Positions 19,601 to 26,668 of a stretch of 64,000 nucleotides of DNA are shown piece by piece. Within the stretch, counting starts at the first letter, position 1. Each line of letters begins with the position of its first letter. The translations under genes and the position numbers were made by a program. The notes below the pieces were generated by a model. That model did not search any database and had not been told where the DNA came from. It worked only from the letters and a program-made list of their open reading frames with translations. Source of the DNA: Nonomuraea roseoviolacea subsp. carminata (lineage in GTDB: Bacteria; Actinomycetota; Actinomycetes; Streptosporangiales; Streptosporangiaceae); the NCBI RefSeq assembly GCF_024172185.1, contig NZ_JAMZEC010000001.1, positions 6,665,001 through 6,729,000 on the forward strand, read 5' to 3'.

Positions 19601-20373
19601 GCCCGGCCCGACAGGGGGCCGCACGAGCAGGCCAGCGGCAGCGGCCCGAGCCGGCCCGCCCGCTGCTCGGGAGTCAGGGCGGCCACCAGCTCGACCAGCG
19701 CCAGCGGATTGCCCGCGGCCTCCTCGGCGACCCTCCGGCGCACCTGGGGCGCGAGGCCGGGCGCGCGGGCGGTGAGGAGCTCGCGGGCGGCCGCCTCGTC
19801 CAGCCCGGCCAGCGGCATCCGGGGGACTCCGGCCGCCTCGCCGAACCCGGTCCCGCGCGGCCCGGCGCCACCCGGTACGCCGTCACCCGCGGCGAAGATC
19901 ATGGCGACCGGCTCACCGCCGAGCCTTCTGGCCGCGAACAGCAGCGCGTCCGCCGACGCCGCGTCCAGGCGGTGCGCGTCGTCCACCACGCACACCACCG
20001 GCCGCTCGGCCGCCAGGTCGGCCAGCAGGCCCAGCACGGCCGGCCCCGCGAGCCGGGCCCGCGACCGGTCGGGCGCCCGCTCCACCGCCTCGCGCAACGC
20101 CTCCGCCTGGGCGGCGGGCAGCCGGCCGGCGCGGTCCAGGAACGGGCGGAGCAACGGGTACAGCGCCGCGAACGGCAGCTCGCTCTCCGCCTCGATGCCG
20201 AGCGCGCGCAGGACCAGGAACCCGGCGCGCTCCGGAGGCGCGACGTGGTCCAGGAGAGCGGTCTTCCCGATACCGGGCTCGCCCGTGACCACGACGGCTC
20301 CACCGCGCCCCGCCCGGGCGGAGGCCAGCAGCGCGTCGATCCGGGCCTGCTCGCCGGCGCGTCCGTACAGCAT
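16663..20373 (-). CDS. LuxR-family LAL transcriptional regulator
   Basis: The 1236-residue protein has the LAL layout: an N-terminal AAA-type ATPase with Walker A GEPGIGKTALL at residues 31-41 and Walker B VCVVDDAHRLD, a long helical middle, and a C-terminal LuxR helix-turn-helix (LTPQERQVVLLAAAGLSNRQ, then SPRTVGHHLYKAFPKLGV). It is likely an activator sensing an unknown ligand; the adjacent lipase is a possible target. Two in-frame minisatellites interrupt the middle region (about residues 430-475 and 668-728), so it is longer than the usual 900-1000 residues. A hairpin overlaps its ribosome site. Confidence 0.88.
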   Translation of the reverse strand: MLYGRAGEQARIDALLASARAGRGGAVVVTGEPGIGKTALLDHVAPPERAGFLVLRALGIEAESELPFAALYPLLRPFLDRAGRLPAAQAEALREAVERAPDRSRARLAGPAVLGLLADLAAERPVVCVVDDAHRLDAASADALLFAARRLGGEPVAMIFAAGDGVPGGAGPRGTGFGEAAGVPRMPLAGLDEAAARELLTARAPGLAPQVRRRVAEEAAGNPLALVELVAALTPEQRAGRLGPLPLACSCGPLSGRARSAFETPLHRLPEATRTALLVAAADDRGDLDLVLRAAGRLGVTAADLAPAEREELVHLSPTGLTFRHPLFRAAVYRSAPYFRRVAAHRALAEALSPSPEDGVKRSGGGAWHLAAVATSPDESLAAALHRAAAHAFPPVRGEGAGLPGGVMATPPADAYQQVVVGPGAHEGEVVGMPGAQEGGMVGIPAAHESGMVGIPAAHESGMVGIPAAHESGMVGASTAYERRVVEASVAYERAGELSPDPRRAGERLVAAAELALQAGLTRRAAGLADRAEAYPSSPIVRARLAAVRAGVEIVHGFPERAARLLLAGAEHSRHPYDGTDAGRGVHVLTRTGDAALGAGGLPRLSDASSGQEVFADGNRLATVMTARAVRAASSAGDPTSAATAAALLSTLIHPHPLINPPALTHPPSRNHPATLPDPSALIDLCALTDPAALRNPVALDDPSPLDDPSPLDDPSPLAEPAVLGDPPVLGDPSARAGGRVDDAPRSPQCGGGAGNAGTPRAGTVALEAFARGAAVAGRMAAGQDVTDLSPVRDAVQTVRVSGTEHPDVLATAAWMGLAAGDEAAGWELSALLAERCRGLGLLGMLPDALTLLAEAELLRGRHAEAEAAATAGLRAASAIGHADATGHRHGAAHLRALLAWLAAVSGDEERCHHLAATGGGVGPLVTATGGGVSPLLAAPSTDLTGGVARAVAAWALGLCELGLGRPLLAVERLAAVWSGAGHHPLVAPHAAPDLVEAAVRAGLRELAVEPAARYARWAAASGRPWAHAVAARLEGLLAQGDEAGRHYARAVAVPAGQPYQEARTALLYGEWLRRAHRRTEARRHLRAAFATFEALGAAPWARRAHGELQAAGETATPREHPGPPQNAKPKPERTTKPENPRKPDSAQPGGTRAAGARARTAAFGRLTPQERQVVLLAAAGLSNRQIGVRLLLSPRTVGHHLYKAFPKLGVSSRGQLAGLDLLAEPDRPTRGLPPT
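18187..18372. repeat. in-frame 18-base minisatellite within the LAL gene
   Basis: The unit gagcggggagggatcatc is present in three exact copies near 18234-18290 and decays over several imperfect copies on both sides. On the minus strand it encodes a DPSPLD hexapeptide series. The 18-base period keeps the frame open. Confidence 0.85.
18949..19085. repeat. in-frame 33-base minisatellite within the LAL gene
   Basis: Three nearly identical 33-base units containing ctcgtgagcggccggtatcc, flanked by degenerate copies, encode repeats of AHESGMVGIP on the minus strand. The period is a multiple of three, so the frame is kept. Confidence 0.85.
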
Positions 20374-20379
20374 CCACCC

Positions 20380-20399
20380 TCCTGACGATCAAGTCAGGA
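20380..20399 (-). promoter_or_regulatory. hairpin in the LAL leader, next to its ribosome site
   Basis: TCCTGAC and GTCAGGA form perfect 7-base arms with a 6-base loop, just before the LAL start codon. On the minus strand the 3' arm runs directly into gtcaggagggtgg before the ATG, so pairing would cover part of the Shine-Dalgarno sequence. It could equally be a protein-binding operator. Confidence 0.45.
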
Positions 20400-20452
20400 G
20401 TCAGTATGGGACCTTGTCCACCCCCGGGTAAGGGGCCTTTCGCGGTGCGCTG

Positions 20453-21706
20453 TCAGAGGACGAGCCGCTGCTCGCTCTGGGTGCGCCATTCGACGAGCAT
20501 TACCGTGGCGTCGTCCTGCAGGCGGTCCTGCTGGTGTTCGAGAAGCGTCTGGATGAGCCGGCGCAGCGTCTCGGGCGGCGGCACCCCGTCGGCCTCGCGG
20601 CGGATGACGAAGTCCACGAACCGCTCCAGGCCGAACACCTCACCGTCCGGGCTGCGCGCCTCGATCACCCCGTCGGTGTAGAAGAGCAGCCGATCGCCGG
20701 GTTCGAGCTGGTAGCGGGCCGGCGGGCGGACGGCGCCCAGCTTGAAGCCCATGGGCGGGTCCGGCTCGGTTCTGAGCGTCGCCACCAGGCGGCCGTGGCG
20801 CAGCACCAGCGGCGGGTGGTGGCCGCGGTTGACCCACCGCAGGACGCCGGTGCGCAGGTCGAGAGCGGCCAGCACCCCGGTGGCGAACTGGGTGCCGCCG
20901 AACTGCTCGAAGACGGCCGCGTCCACGGCCTCGCCGATGCCGGGCAGATCCACGTCCTCGCGGCGGGTGTTGCGGCAGGCGCCCACCGCGATCGTGGCGG
21001 TGAGTCCCGCGGCCGTGTCGTGTCCCATGGCGTCGAACACCGCCAGGTGCAGCAGGTCGCCGCCCACCGCGTAGTCGAAGGCGTCGCCGCCGGCCAGGTA
21101 GGCGGGCTCCAGGGCGGCGGTGACCACGACCCGCCCGGTCGCGAACGTCCGCACCGGCAGCAGCCTCCACAGCATCTCCGCCGACAGCTGCATGGGCTGG
21201 GCGCGCACGAGCCGGGCGTACGTGTCGCTGGTGCTGCGCTTGTTGGCCAGGATGAGCGCGGTCAGCGCGGCGAGCTGCGAGGCCCGCCACCGCACGCGCT
21301 CGTCGTCGCGGGGCACGGTGACGGCGAGCACGCCGAGCCGTTCGGTGCCGTCCAGGAGCGGCAGGTACATCCGGCGCGGCTCCTGGGCGGAGGGCGGCTG
21401 CCCCGCCTCGGGCTCGTCGGTGGCGGGGCCGCTGGTGGGCCTGGTCTGGACGATGTCCAGCATGCGGAACGCGCGTCCGGCCACGGTGGAGTCGACGCGG
21501 ATCCGCTCGAACGGCGTGCCGTCCTCGTGCCGCTGGCCGGGCAGCGGCACGAGGTACTGCTGCTGCAGGTCGGCCACATAGAGCAGCACGTCGGAGAAGC
21601 CCACGTGCTCGGCGTGCCGGCTGACCAGCCAGGGCAGCTCTTCGAGCGTGGCGAGGTGATGGGCGGCGACCAGGCCGCCCAGCATGCGCTCACCGTTGTC
21701 CCGCAC
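20453..21706 (-). CDS. PP2C/SpoIIE-type serine phosphatase with sensor domain
   Basis: This protein has 417 residues. The N-terminal ~190 residues resemble a GAF-like sensor region. The C-terminal half is a SpoIIE/RsbU-type PP2C domain with ALEPAYLAGGDAFDYAV and AVFDAMGHDTAAGL carrying the metal-binding Asp residues, then VNRGHHPPLVLR and LLFYTDGVIEAR. Such phosphatases usually act on anti-anti-sigma factors in stress partner-switching, but no anti-sigma gene is adjacent. I start at GTG 21706-21704 because gaggag lies seven bases upstream. Confidence 0.88.
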   Translation of the reverse strand: MRDNGERMLGGLVAAHHLATLEELPWLVSRHAEHVGFSDVLLYVADLQQQYLVPLPGQRHEDGTPFERIRVDSTVAGRAFRMLDIVQTRPTSGPATDEPEAGQPPSAQEPRRMYLPLLDGTERLGVLAVTVPRDDERVRWRASQLAALTALILANKRSTSDTYARLVRAQPMQLSAEMLWRLLPVRTFATGRVVVTAALEPAYLAGGDAFDYAVGGDLLHLAVFDAMGHDTAAGLTATIAVGACRNTRREDVDLPGIGEAVDAAVFEQFGGTQFATGVLAALDLRTGVLRWVNRGHHPPLVLRHGRLVATLRTEPDPPMGFKLGAVRPPARYQLEPGDRLLFYTDGVIEARSPDGEVFGLERFVDFVIRREADGVPPPETLRRLIQTLLEHQQDRLQDDATVMLVEWRTQSEQRLVL

Positions 21707-21917
21707 GCGCTCACTCCTCGTAGTCTTCGAAGTCCTTTCTACCTGGGTCCTGCGGGTTTGGCACTGATGTACGGGCCGGTCCCGGGCGGTGTCCCCGGGC
21801 GGCGGGGCCGGTGCGGAGACACGCCGGTGGGGGCGCCAAAGAAACGGCAAAGGTTGACCGGCCCGCTCTGGCGCCCCATGTGTGCCGCCGGATGATGGAA
21901 TCCGGGGGTGAATTCGG

Positions 21918-22631
21918 ATGAGAACGATGAAGGAGAGTCACGAACTTCGCTGGGGCGGCATCGCGGGCATCGCGGCCGTCGTGGTGGCGCTCATCGCCAG
22001 GCTCGTCATGGGGAGCGCCCCGAATGTCGCCGAGTCGGCGTCGAGCATCGCGGGGTTCCTGATCGAGTATCGAACCCAGGTCATGGCGGCGTCGGTGCTG
22101 TACGCGATAGCCACGATGCTGTTCCTGTGGTTCGGCGTGGCGCTGGCCACGGCGTTCCGGCGCGCGGACGACGCGAGTGACACGCCCACGCTGGTGCTGG
22201 CGGGTTACGTGCTCGTCTCCACGGTCATGTTCATCGGCGTGGCGATCTTCGCCGGGCTGACGTACGCCATCACCACGCACCGCGGCGCCCTGATGGCCCT
22301 GGCCGCCGGCCCGTACACCGCGCTGACCGTGATGAACATGATCAGCGGCATCGCGGTGGCGGCGACGTTCGCCGTGACGGCCGCCGCGATCATGCACACG
22401 CGGGTCCTGCCCATGTGGATGGCCTGGTTCGCGATCGTCGTCGCGGCGCTCAAGCTGCTGACGGCGCTGGGCACGGGCAGCACGGCGCGGGCGCTCGCGC
22501 CGGACGCGCCGCTGATGGTGGTGGTGCCGGCCGTGTTCATGGGGGTGTGGGTGCTGGTGGCCAGCTACATGCTGATCCGGGAGCACCTGCCCATGCCCGC
22601 CGCGGGCACGCGGCCCGTCATGGGGCACTAG
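21918..22631 (+). CDS. multi-pass membrane protein, unknown
   Basis: The 237-residue protein has about six hydrophobic segments (for example GIAGIAAVVVALIARLV, VLYAIATMLFLWFGVALA and APLMVVVPAVFMGVWVLVA). There is no recognisable catalytic motif and I cannot name a family. It is flanked by divergent or distant genes, so context does not help. Confidence 0.75.
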   Translation: MRTMKESHELRWGGIAGIAAVVVALIARLVMGSAPNVAESASSIAGFLIEYRTQVMAASVLYAIATMLFLWFGVALATAFRRADDASDTPTLVLAGYVLVSTVMFIGVAIFAGLTYAITTHRGALMALAAGPYTALTVMNMISGIAVAATFAVTAAAIMHTRVLPMWMAWFAIVVAALKLLTALGTGSTARALAPDAPLMVVVPAVFMGVWVLVASYMLIREHLPMPAAGTRPVMGH

Positions 22632-22917
22632 ACGGGACGCGCGGCACCGGGCGCGGCCTAGGTCGATTTCGCGCCGCCGCCCGGCCCGGCCTCGCGCCGC
22701 CGCCCGGCCCGGCCTCGCGCCGGCGCCGCGCCCGGCCCCGCACCGGCCGGACCCCGGGCGGCCCCGCGCCAGCCGGACCCTGGGCGGCGGCGCGCCGAAG
22801 GTCCCTGACATCGCGGACGAAGGTCATCACGGCGCTCGCCGGGCCGGTTTTCGGGACATCCGCCTATTACCGTGAGCCGAGGGAAGACATCCCGTCGTCG
22901 TGGAGATGGAGAGCGAT
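22632..22917. other. GC-rich spacer with repeats and DosR-like half sites
   Basis: No gene is visible. At about 22675-22740 a unit like cgccgcccggcccggcctcg repeats. On the minus strand, 22791-22805 reads GGGACCTTCGGCGCG, the first 12 bases of the DosR-type box found elsewhere in the window. A second half site, cgggacatcc, lies at about 22852-22861. Both are placed to control the flavin protein at 22918. Confidence 0.45.
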
Positions 22918-23568
22918 ATGTCGGATCTCGGGAGCTTCGGACGCAGGGTCGCCGAGCGGCGCGCATCGCTGGGCCTGACCCGTGAGCAACTGGCGGGCCA
23001 GGCCGGCGTCGACGCCGGGTACGTCCGGTACCTGGAGGAACAGTCGGAGCCGTCCGCGCGGGAGGTGGCCGACCGGCTGGCCGGCGCGCTGGGCACGACG
23101 GTGGCCGAGTTGCTGGACGAGGGGCCGGTCGGCGCGGGCGAGGCGGCGCCGGGCGCGGAACTGGCCGACCTGGACGAGAAGGAGTGCCTGCGCCTGATCG
23201 CGCCGGGCGGCGTCGGCCGCATCGCCTTCGAGGGCCGGTACGGCCTGACGGTCCTGCCGGTGAACTACCGGCTGTCCGACGGCGGCGCGATCGTGTTCCG
23301 GACGACGCCCGGCGGCGCGACGGACGCCGACCTGCGCACCGGCATGCGGGGCGTCGAGTACAAGGTGGCCTTCGAGGTCGACCGCGTCCACGAGCTGACC
23401 GGCGGCGGCTGGAGCGTGCTCGTGCAGGGCTCGCTGCACCACGTCACGGACGAGGAGGAGGCCGCCGCGGCGGCGACGGGCGTCGAGCCCTGGGCCGGCG
23501 GCGACCGCCGGCAGTACCTCCAGATCAGGCCGTCGCGCGTGACGGGCCGCCGCATCCTCACCGACTGA
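22918..23568 (+). CDS. HTH (XRE) - PPOX flavin-domain fusion protein
   Basis: The 216-residue protein has an N-terminal XRE-type helix-turn-helix (residues ~8-65, LTREQLAGQAGVDAGYVRYL) and a C-terminal split-barrel flavin domain of the pyridoxamine-5'-phosphate oxidase superfamily (CLRLIAPGGVGRIAF, LTVLPVNYRL). The second domain may bind FMN or F420 and so link redox state to DNA binding; that is inference. I start at ATG 22918 because ggagag lies seven bases upstream; an in-frame ATG at 22900 also exists. It is a close paralogue of the protein at 38049. Confidence 0.85.
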   Translation: MSDLGSFGRRVAERRASLGLTREQLAGQAGVDAGYVRYLEEQSEPSAREVADRLAGALGTTVAELLDEGPVGAGEAAPGAELADLDEKECLRLIAPGGVGRIAFEGRYGLTVLPVNYRLSDGGAIVFRTTPGGATDADLRTGMRGVEYKVAFEVDRVHELTGGGWSVLVQGSLHHVTDEEEAAAAATGVEPWAGGDRRQYLQIRPSRVTGRRILTD

Positions 23569-23651
23569 GGAGACCTGCGGGGGAGGGCGGCTGACGGGAA
23601 GTCTTGACCCGAACCTGGTCACCGGGGGCGAGCCGTTCGGGTACGGAACGA

Positions 23652-23666
23652 GGGACCAAAGACCCT
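23652..23666. promoter_or_regulatory. DosR-type box before the narK remnant
   Basis: GGGACCAAAGACCCT keeps the GGGAC and CCCT arms of the DosR/OsdR consensus and lies about 75-90 bases before the likely original narK start at 23740, the usual distance for this regulon. Confidence 0.5.
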
Positions 23667-23739
23667 AACCGGGGTGGATGCGGCTGAAGGAGGCTGGCGG
23701 GACCCGCCGGATTGGGCCACGTTTCTCCGGAAGGTGCCG

Positions 23740-24085
23740 ATGACCGCCGTTCCACCAGTCGCGCCCCGTGCCACGACGGCCGGACGCACCTCCCGGCCCG
23801 GTCCACGAGGAGCTGCTGGGGCTGAGCGCCACCGCTCTGACCTTCGCCGGCAGCTACCCGGCGCTGCTGGCCGGCGGCCTGGTGCTGGGCATGACCGGGG
23901 CGACGTTCGCGCCCGGCATGCCGCTCGCAACGGCCGGGTTCCTGGCCATGGCAGCGGCGCTCGGGCTCGGCAACGGCGCGGTGTTCGCGAACCTCGGCCG
24001 GGCCGTGCTCGCCGCGTCCGTGGGCAGCGCCACGGGCGTCGTCGGCGCCTCCGGCGGGCTGGGCGGTTTCCTGCCGCCCATCGTC
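23740..24085 (+). pseudogene. narK: nitrate/nitrite transporter NarK remnant
   Basis: A short open frame keeps two NarK-like pieces joined together: an N-terminal piece (LVLGMTGATFAPGMPL, like the family GASFAVGVPFV) directly followed by the C-terminal nitrate signature piece (ALGLGNGAVF, then ATGVVGASGGLGGFLPPIV). About 200 intervening residues and the end of the protein are missing. A good ribosome site ggaagg with ATG 23740 starts in another frame, so a frameshift is also likely. It cannot make a working transporter. Confidence 0.75.
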
Positions 24086-24289
24086 AACAGGGCCGCCACC
24101 GACCGTCCGCTGAACGACGCGCTGCCCGGGCCCGGCCGGGTCTCCGGGGACCTGCGGACTCCGCACCAGAAAAGGGGCCGGGCGGCGAGCCGGAGGAGCT
24201 CGCGACCGGCCACGGCCTCGACCACGCGGCTCGAACCGGGACGGCAAGGGCCTGCCCGACGGGCTGTTCCCCAAGCGCAAGGAGGACTC
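24086..24289 (+). pseudogene. degraded stretch, possible narH tail
   Basis: No intact gene is visible. In one frame the last codons before 24293 read NRDGKGLPDGLFPKRKEDS followed by a stop that overlaps the narJ GTG by four bases. This resembles the C-terminus expected for a nitrate reductase beta subunit, the usual neighbour of narJ, but the match is from memory and short. If right, a deletion fused narK to the end of narH and removed narG. Confidence 0.4.
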
Positions 24290-24895
24290 GTGAGCGATCG
24301 CGCCATCCACATGACCGCGTCGGTGCTGCTCGGCCACCCGGACGAGCGGCTGGTCGAGGCGCTGCCCCTGCTCACCATGACGGTGGACCGGCTGCCGCCC
24401 GGCGAGGCGGCCGCCCGCCTGCGCGCCTTCCTCACGCACCTGGCCACGACCCCGCTGCCGCGCCTGGCCGAGCACTACGTGGCGACGTTCGGCCCCGAGC
24501 GCCGCTGCTGCCCGTGCCTGACGTCCTACGCCTACGGCGACACGCGGCAGCGCGGCATGGCGCTGCTGCGCTTCGAGCACGCCTTCCGCGAGGCCGGGTT
24601 CGAGCCGGCCGGCGGCGAGCCGCCCGACCATCTGGCCGTGATCTGCGAGCTGTCCGCGCGCGGCGGCGTCGCCCAGGCGGGACGGCTGCTGCGCGAGCAC
24701 CGCGCCGCCGTGGAGACGCTCCACCGGGCGCTGCGCGAGGAGCGCTCGCCGTACGCCGACGTCGTCGCCGCGGTGGTGGCCACGCTGCCGCCGCCGAGCG
24801 CGCGCGAGCGCGCCGCCGCCCTCCGGCAGGCGCAGGAAGGGCCGCCCGAGGAGCAGGCCGGTCTGGAGCCCTACGCGGCGGGCGAGCCGCGGTGA
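24290..24895 (+). CDS. narJ: nitrate reductase assembly chaperone NarJ
   Basis: This 201-residue protein has the NarJ core: YVATFGPERRCCPCLTSYAY, GDTRQRGMALLRFEHAFREA and PDHLAVICELSA, and a normal C-terminus. NarJ inserts the molybdenum cofactor into NarG. No narG, complete narH or narI lies next to it, so it has no visible client here. The GTG start overlaps the stop of the possible narH tail. It could be an orphan on its way to decay or still serve a reductase encoded elsewhere. Confidence 0.85.
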   Translation: MSDRAIHMTASVLLGHPDERLVEALPLLTMTVDRLPPGEAAARLRAFLTHLATTPLPRLAEHYVATFGPERRCCPCLTSYAYGDTRQRGMALLRFEHAFREAGFEPAGGEPPDHLAVICELSARGGVAQAGRLLREHRAAVETLHRALREERSPYADVVAAVVATLPPPSARERAAALRQAQEGPPEEQAGLEPYAAGEPR

Positions 24896-24943
24896 GGCGC
24901 GGCCGATGCGGATCGGCGGCCCGTCGCGGCCGGGCCGGCTGAT

Positions 24944-24989
24944 CTCGCATGTGACCAACGGCCAGCACACTCGCATGTGACCAACGGCC
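24944..24989. repeat. 20-base direct repeat before universal stress gene
   Basis: ctcgcatgtgaccaacggcc occurs exactly at 24944-24963 and again at 24970-24989, a 26-base spacing (about two and a half helical turns). It lies about 100 bases before the universal stress gene and next to a DosR-like palindrome, which suggests a regulatory site. Confidence 0.7.
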
Positions 24990-24996
24990 CCCACAA

Positions 24997-25014
24997 CCGG
25001 GACTTCGTCCCCGG
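24997..25014. promoter_or_regulatory. DosR-type palindrome before universal stress gene
   Basis: CCGGGACTTCGTCCCCGG is a near-perfect palindrome with the GGGACTT arm of the mycobacterial DosR consensus. It sits 64-81 bases before the ATG at 25078. Confidence 0.6.
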
Positions 25015-25077
25015 GCGTCCCGGCGGCCCCGCGACCAGGCTGGGAGTGACAGTCCTGGGACGTGGAGGCGATGGGTG

Positions 25078-25995
25078 ATGGGCGGACGGATCGTGGTCGG
25101 CGTGGACGGGTCCGCGCCGGCGACGGCGGCGGTGGAATGGGCCGCCGCAGACGCGCGGCGCCGCGGGCTGGCGCTGCGCCTCGTGCACGTGTGCGAGCAG
25201 TGGGCGTCGGCGGTGGGCAGCACGGAGTACTGCTCCGGCGTGCTGGAGGCGGCCGCCGAGCGGGCGCGCTCCCTCGCGCCGGACGCCGACGTGAGCACCG
25301 GCATGCTGAGCGGTGGCGTGATCGACGCGCTGGTCGGCGAGTCGGCCCTGGCCGAGAGCATGGTGCTGGGCAGCAGGGGCCTCGGCGGGTTCGCCGGGAT
25401 GGTGCTCGGCTCGGTCAGCATGGCCGTGGCCGGCCACGCGGCCTGTCCCGTGGTGGTCGTGCGCGGCACCGCGGTGGTCCAGCACGGCCAGGTCGTGGTG
25501 GGTTACGACGGTTCGGAGCACTCGCAGGCCGCCATGCGCTACGCCGTCGAGCAGGCGCGCGCCCGCGACGCGCAGCTCCACGTCGTCTACGCCTGGCAGC
25601 TCCCGGTCTTCTCCCCGTACGCCGCCGGATACGGCCCCCTCCTGGAGGACGCCTACCAGCAGGAGGTCAAGATGGCCGCCGACCGGGTGGTGCCCTGGCG
25701 GGAGAAGAACCCCGACGTGCGGATCGTGGACGACCAGGTGTGCGAGCACCCGGTGTCGGCCCTGATGAAGGCGGCGCTCACCGCCGACCTCGTGGTGATC
25801 GGCTCGCGCGGGCTGGGCGGGTTCGCCTCGGCCGTGCTCGGCTCGGTCAGCCACGGCGTGCTGCACCACGTGGCGTGCCCGGTCGCGGTCGTACGCCCCA
25901 GAAAGGAACGTCCCGGACAGGAACGCCACGGACACGAACGCCCCATGCAGGAACGTGCTGCTGCGCAGGAACGTCCCGGAAAGGAGCGGACATGA
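25078..25995 (+). CDS. tandem-domain universal stress protein 1
   Basis: The 305-residue protein contains two UspA domains (about residues 1-140 and 148-285). Each has the ATP-binding G-x2-G-x9-G-S loop (GSRGLGGFAGMVLGS and GSRGLGGFASAVLGS). The last 30 residues are a degenerate repeat around QERPG/HERPM, encoded by a short minisatellite. A GTG three bases upstream is an alternative start; ggagg precedes both. The gene overlaps the CBS gene by four bases. A DosR-like box and a direct repeat precede it, so hypoxic induction is likely. Confidence 0.9.
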   Translation: MGGRIVVGVDGSAPATAAVEWAAADARRRGLALRLVHVCEQWASAVGSTEYCSGVLEAAAERARSLAPDADVSTGMLSGGVIDALVGESALAESMVLGSRGLGGFAGMVLGSVSMAVAGHAACPVVVVRGTAVVQHGQVVVGYDGSEHSQAAMRYAVEQARARDAQLHVVYAWQLPVFSPYAAGYGPLLEDAYQQEVKMAADRVVPWREKNPDVRIVDDQVCEHPVSALMKAALTADLVVIGSRGLGGFASAVLGSVSHGVLHHVACPVAVVRPRKERPGQERHGHERPMQERAAAQERPGKERT

Positions 25996-26507
25996 CCACG
26001 TCCCCGGAGGGCGCCGGCCCCGACGTCCGGTCGCTGCGAGCGGAGCAGGTGATGAGCCGCGTGCTCGTCGCCGTCACACCCGACGAGTCGCCCCTGATGG
26101 CCTGGGAGCTGATGCGCCGCGCCGGCGTTCACCACCTGCCGGTCGTGGACGGGCGGCACGTGCTCGGCGTCCTGTCGCGTGAGCGGCTGGCCGCCTCCTG
26201 GTCCGGCGGCCCGTACGAGCAGTCCGGCCGCCGGGTCGGGACGATGCTGGGAGGCGAGCCCCGGCCGCGCGTCGGCCCGCGCGACACGCTGCGCCGGGTC
26301 GCGTGCGTCATGGCGGACGCCGGGGCCGACGCGGTGCCGGTGGTCTCGGAGCGCGGCCTGGTCGGTCTCATCACGGCCAGGGACGTGCTCGTCGCCGTCG
26401 CGGGCCGCGCCTGCGCCGAGGACCGGCCGGGCGGCACCGGGGACCGGCCGGGCGAGGTCATCACCGGGATGTTCCACCTCCAGCCGGTCGTGCCGCCCCG
26501 GTCGTGA
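25992..26507 (+). CDS. CBS-domain pair protein
   Basis: The 171-residue protein has two CBS motifs (VMSRVLVAVTPDESPLMAWE, then HHLPVVDGRHVLGVLSRERL; and a second ending VPVVSERGLVGLITARDVL). CBS pairs bind adenine nucleotides and regulate partners; none is fused here. It overlaps the universal stress gene (ATGA) and so shares its promoter. Stand-alone CBS proteins are common members of DosR regulons. Confidence 0.88.
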   Translation: MTTSPEGAGPDVRSLRAEQVMSRVLVAVTPDESPLMAWELMRRAGVHHLPVVDGRHVLGVLSRERLAASWSGGPYEQSGRRVGTMLGGEPRPRVGPRDTLRRVACVMADAGADAVPVVSERGLVGLITARDVLVAVAGRACAEDRPGGTGDRPGEVITGMFHLQPVVPPRS

Positions 26508-26582
26508 CCCAGGGGGCGCGTGACGTCATCTCAGCGCGGCTCTGCCGGACTGTCAACACTGCGTCGGCAGTTCACTGAAAAG

Positions 26583-26625
26583 TTTCGTCGAAAGCTTGCA
26601 AGTCGGCGAAACGCGCGGATAACGT
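26583..26625 (+). promoter_or_regulatory. promoter and operator of the alpha-galactoside operon
   Basis: TTTCGTCGAAA (26583-26593) and CTTGCAAG (26595-26602) are adjacent palindromes. The second overlaps a -35-like TTGCAA (26596-26601), with TAACGT (26620-26625) as -10 at an 18-base spacing. This is the arrangement expected for repression by a LacI-family protein, probably the one at 31471. The assignment is inference. Confidence 0.5.
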
Positions 26626-26668
26626 CTGGCCGTGTCAGGCCGTCCTCTGTGCCCCCCAGGAGCTGACC

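Noticed and set aside
24896..24943. Remnant of narI after narJ
   Set aside because: The stretch is too short and shows no hydrophobic NarI-like residues in any frame.
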